A stretch of 64,000 nt of DNA from CAZDBA01 sp965224765 (GTDB lineage: Bacteria; Planctomycetota; Planctomycetia; Pirellulales; Pirellulaceae), in the NCBI GenBank assembly GCA_965224765.1, contig CBDDAC010000014.1, forward strand, positions 186,001 to 250,000. The letters run 5' to 3'. Both the position numbers and the translations under genes were made by a program. Positions 34,731-42,719 of the stretch are shown here, one piece after another. The notes under the pieces are model-generated. The model ran no database searches and was not told the DNA's origin. It was given only the letters and a program-made list of their open reading frames with translations. The first letter of the stretch is position 1, and every line of letters begins with the position of its first letter.

Positions 34731-37643
34731 CTAACGGCCCCCTCGGCCTCCACCTCGACCACCTTGCCCACGACCGCCACCTTGCCCACGACCGCCACCT
34801 TGCCCACGACCACCACGGCCTTGCATTGAGCGCATCATTTGCTGCATTGCCTGTTGTTGTTGGGCTCTAGACTGCTGTTGGGCTTGATCTTGGCTGTTGT
34901 TTCTGGCGTTTGTAGCTCCGGATGATTGTCCTGCACCTGCTTCACCTTGGACGACGGTGAATTTACCGTCATAGACGGTTTCCAGGAATTGAGCCACCAA
35001 TGCGGGGTCGACTCCGGGAATTTCGATCAGCTGAGAGGTTTGGTTTGCGACCGCATCGGGCGTATCGTTCACTTGAACCATTTCAAAAATCGTTTTGTAG
35101 ATGTACTTGGGGCCAGTTACGACCAATGCAGGGCGAACATTATCGACGGAGACGGTTGCTTTAGGCTTTTCGGCTTCGGTATCAATGCTCTGACCGCCAC
35201 CACCGCCACCTCCGCCCATTGCTCGCATCATCTGCTGAACCATTGCCTGTTCGTTCATGCCCTGCTCGCCACCCCCACCTTCTCCGGTATCAATGTATTC
35301 AGGAAGTGCCGCGACGATAAAATCGTACATTTCCTGGGGTTCGCGATAAACGATCGGAATCCGACGCATTTCACCAACCAGTTCGAGATCCACTGGAGTT
35401 TCAGGTTGATCAAGCAGTTCAATGTGCATCGCGATTACATCGTAATCGTTAAGTGTGTGCCCTTTGACCAGAATGTAATTGAGTTTGATATCGGCAAATG
35501 TCGTGACGTCACCTTCAAGTGCGTATCCTCCGCCTGAGGTTGCACCTCCACCGCCCAGGAGTCCGCCCAGCCCACCAAACAGATCGGCTGCCGGCCCTAG
35601 TGCATTGCTCGCGACATTTTGAATCAAGTTTCCACCGCCTCCCCCTCCAGTATCTCCAGAAGAAAGGCCTACGTATTGGTCCAAGAGTGCTTTGACGACA
35701 TCAGGTCGTCGATGTTTCAAATAGAATACGGCTGGCATGTCCTCTTCGGAGACCGTTGATTGAAGTTGACTGATGAGATCGACCAGATCGTCAAGAGCAC
35801 TCAAGTCGTCTGACTCGACAATGAGCCCGCCGTCGACCACTTTGATCAAAATTGGGCTGCCTGGAATTGACTTGGGGATTTCCGGAGGTTGGTAGTAGTC
35901 GTCGTCTTTTTGTTGAGGCGATTCTTCTGACGTTTCACCGACCAGCTCGTCTTCTTGGTCTTGCTGAAGGGTCGAAGCGAATTGATATTCGGAGAGATCG
36001 AAGGCCTCGAATTGTGATTGATCGTTTTCCGATGGTGGAAGATCGTCTTCCCTAGGAGGCAACGCGTCAAGCCGCTCCTCAAGCATTCGTTCCATGTCAC
36101 TAAGGTTTGAGCTTTCGTCCAGCGTTTGCCGAGGAATCTTGCGCTCGTCAGGCATCACGATCAGCAACTTGTTCAGGCGTCCCGTGGTAGGGAACGTGTC
36201 CGGAAGACCCGTTGCCAAACGCCTTGCTTCTCCGTCAGACATGGGAATAAACTTTGTCCTGGAAGTGATACTCGAAGTGGCTGTCGCACTTGGCAAATCA
36301 AGTTGCTCGATCATTTTGGTGACTTTGGTCACGTCTTGGGGAGTTCCCATGACAAACAGCGCGTCGGTGTCAGTTACAGGAACAATTTTGGGCCCGTTGC
36401 CCGTGATGGTTCCATCAACGCTTTCGGAAATTCCAAGCAACGGAAGAAGCATTCCAATCATTTCCGTTTGCGTGCGGTACTTGAGCGGGATGGATTTCAG
36501 GCCCCTGGATGCATCGCCATTGGCAACGGCCAGATAGGCTTCGGCGTCGTCATGATCTTTGGCGGTTCCGAACATCATGATGTCGCCGGTTTGTGCGTCC
36601 TGATCCAACTGGACATCTCTTCCGACGAAGAATGATTGCATGATTTGCATCGCCAGATTTTGGTCACCGCTGACCATATGTTTGTCCAGATATTTTCGTT
36701 CGATCATTCCTTCTTCAAAGGTAGGAGGTGGAATGTCGAGTTCACCGAAGATTTCGAAGGTTTCGTCGATTTTTTCGTTGGAGCTGTTTACCAGAATAAA
36801 GTCATCGAGGACGTCGAAAACCAACGTCAATCTGGTGCCGTCTTCAAACTCCATGCTGTTTTGACCTTCGTCAAGACCGATCAAAGGTCGTGCCAAAGTC
36901 AGGATCTGTTCTGGTGGAAAATGTTTGAGAGGGTATTTGCGACGGTTCATCGCTTTTTTTACCGCTTCGGCGCGAGCCGCGACGACCCAAGAATTGATTT
37001 CACGAAGGACTTCGCCTCTTTCCCGTACGGTGATTTTCTCCACAACGGGGATGTAGAGTAGCTCGCTCCGATGATCTCGGTCGCTAATTCGGCTGGCAAT
37101 GCTTCTTTCCAATTGGTCAGCATCCAAGCCAGACAGGTCAAAGGTCGTCCGCATGATTTCGTGCTTGCCACGTTTTTCCAGTTCATTTGGCGAGACCGTT
37201 TCGATCATTTGTGGCGTCAGGTCACGTACTTCACTCAAAAATAGCTGGTTGCCTTTGCGAACCAAGGTATACCCCTTGATTGCCAGGTTCATATTTAGTT
37301 TGTCTAAGCCTTCCATGATTGTGTAAGGCTCGTCTTCATAGATGGTGACCCCCCCAGGGGGATAATCTGCAATGGGCTGAAGCGCAAGCCCAGTTCGTTC
37401 GGTGAAAACTTCGATGACTCGTTGCCAATCCCAATTTGTACAATTGAAAAGCATCCTTTCGTCATCATTCATGATGATGTCGTTGGCTTGCTCTTGCTCG
37501 TCTTGTTCTTGAGTGAACGCAACGTTTTGAAGATTGGCGTCAGAAATGGCCGTGGGGAGTATTGCCTGTTGTGCCCAAGAGGGACTGGCAAATGCTCCGG
37601 CGCAACATGCCGCAACTAAGAAATAGGGAATAGATTTCATCAT
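34731..37643 (-). CDS. Secretin N-domain repeat protein with a Gly/Arg-rich tail
   Basis: The 970-residue product has a signal peptide ('SIPYFLVAACCAGAFASPSWA') and several secretin N (NolW-like) repeats, for example 'KYPLKHFPPEQILTLARPLIG', 'SIPLKYRTQTEMIGMLLPLLG' and 'VFYLKHRRPDVVKALLDQYVG'. Gly-rich linkers and a Gly/Arg/Gln-rich end ('GRGGRGQGGGRGQGGGR') are also present. The C-terminal secretin pore domain is not visible, so it is not an ordinary secretin. It is probably periplasmic or envelope-associated. ATG 37643 (or the next codon) is chosen because it begins the signal peptide; the longer TTG frame does not. Confidence 0.82.
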   Translation of the reverse strand: MMKSIPYFLVAACCAGAFASPSWAQQAILPTAISDANLQNVAFTQEQDEQEQANDIIMNDDERMLFNCTNWDWQRVIEVFTERTGLALQPIADYPPGGVTIYEDEPYTIMEGLDKLNMNLAIKGYTLVRKGNQLFLSEVRDLTPQMIETVSPNELEKRGKHEIMRTTFDLSGLDADQLERSIASRISDRDHRSELLYIPVVEKITVRERGEVLREINSWVVAARAEAVKKAMNRRKYPLKHFPPEQILTLARPLIGLDEGQNSMEFEDGTRLTLVFDVLDDFILVNSSNEKIDETFEIFGELDIPPPTFEEGMIERKYLDKHMVSGDQNLAMQIMQSFFVGRDVQLDQDAQTGDIMMFGTAKDHDDAEAYLAVANGDASRGLKSIPLKYRTQTEMIGMLLPLLGISESVDGTITGNGPKIVPVTDTDALFVMGTPQDVTKVTKMIEQLDLPSATATSSITSRTKFIPMSDGEARRLATGLPDTFPTTGRLNKLLIVMPDERKIPRQTLDESSNLSDMERMLEERLDALPPREDDLPPSENDQSQFEAFDLSEYQFASTLQQDQEDELVGETSEESPQQKDDDYYQPPEIPKSIPGSPILIKVVDGGLIVESDDLSALDDLVDLISQLQSTVSEEDMPAVFYLKHRRPDVVKALLDQYVGLSSGDTGGGGGGNLIQNVASNALGPAADLFGGLGGLLGGGGATSGGGYALEGDVTTFADIKLNYILVKGHTLNDYDVIAMHIELLDQPETPVDLELVGEMRRIPIVYREPQEMYDFIVAALPEYIDTGEGGGGEQGMNEQAMVQQMMRAMGGGGGGGGQSIDTEAEKPKATVSVDNVRPALVVTGPKYIYKTIFEMVQVNDTPDAVANQTSQLIEIPGVDPALVAQFLETVYDGKFTVVQGEAGAGQSSGATNARNNSQDQAQQQSRAQQQQAMQQMMRSMQGRGGRGQGGGRGQGGGRGQGGRGGGRGGR

Positions 37644-37919
37644 CAATGTCCGTAAAAGGTCCTGTCTATTGCTCAATAATCATCATAATTTGGTGGTATT
37701 TCCAAACCGTTCGAAACCCAACACCGGCAACAATTATTGAAACTCAGAGACCGGGGCTGGAAAACATCCCGCATAACCGGTCCAAAAGGAGCCCAAATTC
37801 ATTCATGGATTGGAATGAATAGAGAGTTTCCTTGGGTGAGGCAGTGGTCAATCCGCCCGTGTTTATTAAACTCAGCCATTTCGTGATTGTTTCGCGATTC
37901 ACCCTTCATTTCTGATTTC

Positions 37920-38936
37920 ATGAAAATTTTGACGATTGAGACGACCTGCGACGAAACGGCGGCTGCCGTCGTAACAGGCGATTTACAGGTTCTTGGCAGT
38001 ACAGTGGCTTCTCAGGCGGAATTGCACCACCAATTCAACGGTGTGGTGCCTGAGATCGCCGCCAGGGCTCATGTTGATCGGATTTTGCCGGTAATCGACA
38101 CTACCTTGAAGCAAGCCAATACTTCATTGGACGACCTAGACGCGATCGCAGTTGCGACGACGCCGGGTTTAGCGGGCTCGTTGTTGGTTGGTTTAGTCGC
38201 AGCTAAATCGCTTTGCCTAGCCAAGGGGCTGCCGCTGATCTCCATTAACCATCTACATGCGCATATTTATGCTTGCCGTGTCGATGCAGGCCACGATATT
38301 TTCCCCTGCCTTGGTTTAGTCATTAGTGGCGGCCATTCCCATTTGTTCAAATACCGCGATGCGCTTCATGCCGAATTATTGGGGGGAACCATTGATGACG
38401 CGGCGGGCGAAGCCTTCGACAAGGTCGCCAGTATGTTGGGGCTCGGCTACCCTGGCGGTCCGGCAATCTCAAGCGTTGCCGAATCAGGTGATGAAAAAGC
38501 CTATCAGTTTCCCCGTAGCTTTTATCATGATCCAGAAATTCGTTTTAGTTTTAGTGGCTTGAAAACGGCCGTTCGTTATTCGATCGCTGGGCAAGGCAAA
38601 TTGGATTTTTCCAAACTAGAACTGGACGATCAAACCATTGCCAATGTCGCGGCAAGTTTTCAACGAGCTGTTGTCGATATTGTGGTGCGAAAATGCCAAC
38701 AAGCGTTACAGCAAACGAAAATGCAAGTTCTTTGCGTCGGTGGTGGCGTCGCAGCCAATGGCTTGCTGAGAAAAGAACTTCGCGCGATGGCCGACGAGCG
38801 GAACATCAATTTAAAGATCGCTCCACCTCACCTTTGCACCGACAATGCAATCATGGGTGCAATCGCAATTGAAAAGTACAAAGCCGGCCTGTTCGAAACT
38901 CTTGAGCTGGATATCACACCCGGTTTGATTCGCTAG
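37920..38936 (+). CDS. tsaD: tRNA N6-adenosine threonylcarbamoyltransferase TsaD
   Basis: TsaD transfers threonylcarbamoyl to A37 of ANN-decoding tRNAs with TsaB and TsaE. The 338-residue product starts 'MKILTIETTCDETAAAV' and contains metal ligands H111 and H115 ('NHLHAHIYA'), 'LVISGGHSHL', 'GEAFDKVASMLGLGYPGG', and the Asp of 'CTDNAIM'. The ATG at 37920 fits the family N-terminus; an upstream TTG frame adds 11 unlikely residues. It is divergent from the secretin-N gene. tsaB and tsaE are not in the window. Confidence 0.96.
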   Translation: MKILTIETTCDETAAAVVTGDLQVLGSTVASQAELHHQFNGVVPEIAARAHVDRILPVIDTTLKQANTSLDDLDAIAVATTPGLAGSLLVGLVAAKSLCLAKGLPLISINHLHAHIYACRVDAGHDIFPCLGLVISGGHSHLFKYRDALHAELLGGTIDDAAGEAFDKVASMLGLGYPGGPAISSVAESGDEKAYQFPRSFYHDPEIRFSFSGLKTAVRYSIAGQGKLDFSKLELDDQTIANVAASFQRAVVDIVVRKCQQALQQTKMQVLCVGGGVAANGLLRKELRAMADERNINLKIAPPHLCTDNAIMGAIAIEKYKAGLFETLELDITPGLIR

Positions 38937-38972
38937 TCCAAGTTGGACTTTCCTATGCGTCAACTCGCCGTT

Positions 38973-39025
38973 GTTTCCAAGACAAAACAACGAAAATACA
39001 GCCACACCTAAACTAAACGCGCTCC
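38973..39025. repeat. Dispersed 50-bp repeat, copy 2
   Basis: Starts GTTTCCAAGACAAAAC, identical to the first 16 bases of the element at 16286-16335, then GCCACACC and AAACGCGCTCC blocks resembling the same element. Located between convergent tsaD and CPBP genes. Confidence 0.55.
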
Positions 39026-39140
39026 AGTGCCGCAATGTGGCGTCGCCGCTTTCTTTGGGAGGTTGAGGCTCCTGCCGAAACAAGAGTCTCAAAAAAATAA
39101 TCGTCCGACATGCTTGGAATCCAAGCACTAAAAACGCGAT

Positions 39141-39860
39141 CTAGAGACTGTCCCTCACAATGAGATAGCCCAGCGCGAAGATCCCTGCGTCAACGATTCC
39201 ATGGCTTAACCATGCGGGATAGAGTGAATTCGTTTTTTGGAACAGCCAAGCCCAGAAGGCACCACCTACCGCGATGCACAATGAAACTTGGTAGGTGAAA
39301 AAATTGTCCCAACCCAGGTAAAAACCCAACACCAAAACATGGTGCAGCATGAATCCCAGGCTGGAGATCGCGATCGATGCCCAAAGCGAGAAACTGCGTT
39401 GGCAAAGAGGGAATACGTACCAACGCCAATAATACTCTTCAAACAGTGAATGGAATATCGCATACCACAAACCCATGACGAAGAATTTCCAAGGTGTGTT
39501 GACTCCAAAACCCTTTACCTTGTCCAGTACATTCTCGCGAAGACCGTCTAGCATGGGATGCTCCGCCATTCGGAAGTGGTAAATGCCAAACATCAATACC
39601 GCGACCAATAATCCGAATACGACACCATGAAGAAGGCCCTTTAGTTTAGGCCAGTGAAATGAAAATCCTCGATCCACGGCAAGCCATACCACGACAAGCG
39701 GCAACAAAAACTGTAGTAGTTTGCCAAACCCATAGGCGAATTGTTGCACTTGAGGCGATGATTCGCGACATACGACAAAGTAAGTCCAGGTAACGGCCGT
39801 TGGCAGCAAAAGGCTTATTGCCAAGAGCATCGCTTGTTGGGGACTCGTTTTCGTGCTCAT
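39141..39860 (-). CDS. CPBP-family intramembrane protease
   Basis: The 239-residue multi-pass membrane protein has the CPBP motifs: 'SLFEEYYWRW' (EExxxR, about 140), 'FMLHHVLVL' and 'SHGIVDAGIFALG' (HxxxD). Its last position in the aminotransferase unit (4-bp overlap with the gene upstream) suggests coupled translation. Role and substrate unknown. It is shorter than the CPBP protein at 6734 and lacks that protein's insertion. Confidence 0.87.
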   Translation of the reverse strand: MSTKTSPQQAMLLAISLLLPTAVTWTYFVVCRESSPQVQQFAYGFGKLLQFLLPLVVVWLAVDRGFSFHWPKLKGLLHGVVFGLLVAVLMFGIYHFRMAEHPMLDGLRENVLDKVKGFGVNTPWKFFVMGLWYAIFHSLFEEYYWRWYVFPLCQRSFSLWASIAISSLGFMLHHVLVLGFYLGWDNFFTYQVSLCIAVGGAFWAWLFQKTNSLYPAWLSHGIVDAGIFALGYLIVRDSL

Positions 39861-41008
39861 GAAGTTTGCTCTCGGATGAAATCGTATACTTTGCTGATTC
39901 TTGTTGCCAATTTGCGAATATAAGTTTCATCTTCAAGGAGTACTGGATGGTGCAGTAGGACGGTTTCTGCAGAGCCTCGTTTACAGTTCGGGAGTTCCAT
40001 GGGTTTTCTGCATCGTCTAGCGCTTCGACTCGCAAATCCCCGAAACCCCTCACCGGCGGCAATCCCTTCAGCGGTCAAGCATTCAATGAACGCTGCTCGC
40101 ACTTCTGCTGGGACTAGCAACGGAAATTTGTAGGTGGCCGTTCGATCTTTCTTGTCAGATTGTGCGGGCTGGTGTTTCTTCGGAGGGAGAATTTGGCACG
40201 CCCCGGATTCCGTCAGTAAATCATGAAGCAACCAATGGCCAGAATGTCGTTGGTTGGAAGTAACGTTCAGTTCGTCTAGTTGCGGCAACAACGCCGCAGA
40301 TTGCAATTGGCTGAATGGAAATGCCTCGTTTCCACGGCTCGAGAAAATTTTGGCACGTTGAATAACTGTCGCATCATTGGAGAGCACCGCCCCTCCGCGA
40401 CCGGCTGACAGTAATTTGCTTCCGCCAAAACTCAAAACTCCGACATGCCCGAAACTGCCGATCGGCTGGCCTGATTGAATTGCACCTGGTGCCTGGCACG
40501 CGTCTTCTACGATGAATAGGCCAAGTTCGTCGGCAATTTTGGCAAGCTCGGCCATGTTGTTGAGTTGGCCGTGTAGATGCGACACGAGGATGGCGTGAGT
40601 CGATTCGCTGACGGTTTCAGCAATTCTGCTCAGGTCCATTCGCCAATCATCTTCATTGACATCGACCAGAACAGGCTTCGCGCCGATGGCTTCGATAGCG
40701 CGGAAATTTCCTGGAAAATCGTATCCTGCTAGTAAGACCTCTTGGTGGGATTTCACACCAACCCCGCGCAATGCCAGTTCGACTGCGATGGTTCCGCTGC
40801 TGCAAGGCAATGCGTGTTCAACTTGAAACTGCTGCTTGAGCATTTCGACCAGCGACTCACCCAAAGGAGAGTCGTACTTGCCCCAATCGCCGCTCTGAAT
40901 GGCCGAGCGAATAGACGCATCAATTCGTTCATTGGCGACGGGCCAGAGAGGAGGCCCCTCGGGAAAGGCAGGATCGCCACCTTGGATGGCAAGATTTGTG
41001 GTGGTCAA
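39857..41008 (-). CDS. DegT/DnrJ/EryC1/StrS-family PLP aminotransferase
   Basis: The 383-residue product matches sugar aminotransferases of the DegT/ArnB type: 'CSSGTIAVELALRGVGV', 'EDACQAPGA' (the Asp contacting the pyridine N), and the PLP Lys in 'SFGGSKLLSAGRGG' (K198). Such enzymes aminate keto-sugars for polysaccharides or modified sugars. No sugar-nucleotide genes are next to it, so the pathway is unknown. The gene is divergent from the G3E GTPase gene, 100 bp away, and overlaps the CPBP gene. Confidence 0.92.
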   Translation of the reverse strand: MTTTNLAIQGGDPAFPEGPPLWPVANERIDASIRSAIQSGDWGKYDSPLGESLVEMLKQQFQVEHALPCSSGTIAVELALRGVGVKSHQEVLLAGYDFPGNFRAIEAIGAKPVLVDVNEDDWRMDLSRIAETVSESTHAILVSHLHGQLNNMAELAKIADELGLFIVEDACQAPGAIQSGQPIGSFGHVGVLSFGGSKLLSAGRGGAVLSNDATVIQRAKIFSSRGNEAFPFSQLQSAALLPQLDELNVTSNQRHSGHWLLHDLLTESGACQILPPKKHQPAQSDKKDRTATYKFPLLVPAEVRAAFIECLTAEGIAAGEGFRGFASRSARRCRKPMELPNCKRGSAETVLLHHPVLLEDETYIRKLATRISKVYDFIREQTS

Positions 41009-41108
41009 AATTGGGTTCCCTGGTCTGTAGTCGTTTTTGGATGAAGGCTCTGAACTTTGAACTCGATCAAGTCTATAATGCTCTCGGTTTATTTTTTAGA
41101 GTGTCATT

Positions 41109-42209
41109 ATGCAAAAGCAAATTCGATTCGTCATGATTGGTGGTTTTTTGGGCGCTGGGAAGACAACAGCGATTTCCAAAATTGCCGCCCATTACGTTGC
41201 GGCAGGGAAGAACGTTGCACTGGTGACGAACGACCAGGCCTACGATCTGGTCGATACGCAAACTTTGCGCGCCCAGGGATTTACCGTGGGAGAGGTGCCT
41301 GGGGCTTGTTTTTGTTGCAAATTTGACGATTTAGTCGAAACGATCGGCTCATTGAGCGTCCAACAAATTCCCGATATCGTGATTGCCGAACCGGTTGGAA
41401 GTTGTACAGATCTTGTCGCTACGGTCATTGCGCCAATGCAACAATTGTTTGGCGATCGTTTTGAGATCGGTCCTTTGGCGGTACTTCTTAAACCAGAACA
41501 TGGGCAAAAGATATTGAGAAATGATGGTCGGCGAGGGTTTTCACCCAAGGCGGAATACATCTTCCTAAAGCAGTTGGAAGAAGCTGATTTTATTTTCGTC
41601 AACAAAGTGGACAAGTTGGCAGACGAACAGCGAGATGAAATCCTCAGATTGGTTGGGGAGAGATTTCCCGATGCGGAGTGTTTTGCCCTGAGTGCCAGAG
41701 ATGGATTGGGAATTGAGGGTTTGGTTGACTGCTTGGAAAAGAAGCCACGTCGTCGAAATGGGCATCTTGACATTGATTACGAGATTTACTCCGAAGGTGA
41801 GGCGGAACTGGGTTGGATGAATTGCCAGGTTGCCGCCAACGCCAATGAAAACAAATTCGATTTGGACCAGCTGGTTTTGGCCATTGTGCATATCGTCGCT
41901 ACTCGGCTTTCCTCGGCAGGTGCAGAAGTTGCTCACCTCAAGGTCCTGGGACAAACTCTTCAATCGACTGCCGTTGCCAATCAGGTGAGTAGCGACGGCG
42001 AAGCAGAATTGAGTCTGGCGAGCGAAGTCAAAACTGACGCTGCGGATCTTTTGGTGAACGCACGGGTTGCAGCCAGCCCGGAGCAGCTTGAAGCAGCAAT
42101 ACAATATGCCTGTCAACAATTGGCCATCGAACATAATGTGAATCTACAGATTGGTTCCATGCAAAGTTTCCGACCCGCCAAACCTGAACCAACTCACCGG
42201 GCTGAGTAG
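41109..42209 (+). CDS. G3E-family GTPase (CobW/HypB/UreG-like)
   Basis: The 366-residue product has a P-loop 'GGFLGAGKTT' (11-20), a CxCC metal motif (C67, C69, C70, 'GACFCC'), 'NKVDKL' for guanine specificity and 'SARDGLGIEGL'. It lacks an obvious CobW C-terminal domain; instead the last 130 residues are predicted alpha/beta of unknown type. Family members insert metals or cofactors into client proteins. A TATAAT box lies at 41074-41079, 30 bp before the ATG. A stable hairpin follows the gene at 42247. Confidence 0.88.
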   Translation: MQKQIRFVMIGGFLGAGKTTAISKIAAHYVAAGKNVALVTNDQAYDLVDTQTLRAQGFTVGEVPGACFCCKFDDLVETIGSLSVQQIPDIVIAEPVGSCTDLVATVIAPMQQLFGDRFEIGPLAVLLKPEHGQKILRNDGRRGFSPKAEYIFLKQLEEADFIFVNKVDKLADEQRDEILRLVGERFPDAECFALSARDGLGIEGLVDCLEKKPRRRNGHLDIDYEIYSEGEAELGWMNCQVAANANENKFDLDQLVLAIVHIVATRLSSAGAEVAHLKVLGQTLQSTAVANQVSSDGEAELSLASEVKTDAADLLVNARVAASPEQLEAAIQYACQQLAIEHNVNLQIGSMQSFRPAKPEPTHRAE

Positions 42210-42246
42210 TCAGGACCGGTTCCCGCTGATCGACTATGGGCTTTGC

Positions 42247-42277
42247 GAAGAGGTTCAGGCATTTTTTGCCTCTCTTC
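42247..42277 (+). terminator. Hairpin after the G3E GTPase gene
   Basis: GAAGAG pairs with CTCTTC outside an inner AGGCA...TGCCT stem with a T-rich loop, 37 bp after the GTPase stop. No T-run follows the stem, so terminator function is uncertain. Confidence 0.4.
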
Positions 42278-42368
42278 GGAAAACTGCAGTGGCGTCCCCT
42301 CCCCGGTTGCTGCGCTCCCGACCCTCTCGGAGGAAGAGTGTTCCGTTTCGGCATCTGAAGATTCATCC

Positions 42369-42433
42369 ATGGAAACCCGACGCGTGAGCGAGGACGAGTC
42401 AGGTTCGTCCTCGCTCACGCGTCGGGTTTCCAT
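42369..42433. repeat. Perfect 29-bp-arm palindrome of a dispersed repeat family
   Basis: The left arm begins ATGGAAACCCGACGCGTGAG and the right arm is its exact 29-bp complement, around the loop GTCAGGT. A related palindrome, with GCGTCAGCGAGGACG in place of GCGTGAGCGAGGACG, lies at 58276-58322. Pieces of the same text flank the insertion element at 55205-58158. Confidence 0.8.
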
Positions 42434-42440
42434 CACACGC

Positions 42441-42544
42441 AGTCTCGAAGTCTCGAAGTCTCGGAGTCTCGGAGTCTCGGAGTCTCGGAGTCTCGGAGTC
42501 TCGGAGTCTCGGAGTCTCGCAGTCGCGAAGTCGCGAAGTCGCGG
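42441..42544. repeat. Octamer tandem repeat (13 units)
   Basis: Thirteen 8-bp units run without gaps: AGTCTCGA twice, AGTCTCGG seven times, AGTCTCGC once, then AGTCGCGA twice and AGTCGCGG once. The units change in steps along the array, which fits repeated slippage and local duplication. Confidence 0.9.
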
Positions 42545-42719
42545 TGACCGATTCGACCGACGTGCATTGATCGATGGTATCGAGTGGGCAACTTCAGAGC
42601 CGCAATAAGTTCTGGCCATGACCACCTGCGGCAACTGCTAGCAAAGTATTCGCATTGACGTTACCTCGTAGAGATCGTTACCTATCCGATCCGTTTTAGT
42701 CCACGAGTGCGCCACGACC

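Larger units (their letters stand above)
42210..42719. other. Intergenic region with a long palindrome and a tandem repeat
   Basis: This 510-bp stretch between two plus-strand genes holds the hairpin at 42247, a perfect 29-bp-arm palindrome (42369-42433) and an octamer tandem array (42441-42544). An antisense open frame across the array is simply the repeat read as protein, so it is not called. Confidence 0.6.

Noticed and set aside
42441..42544. Octamer array as a possible CRISPR
   Set aside because: Units are contiguous 8-mers without spacers.
42194..42634. 146-codon antisense frame over the octamer array
   Set aside because: Its 'RLRDSETP' repeats are only the translation of the DNA tandem repeat.
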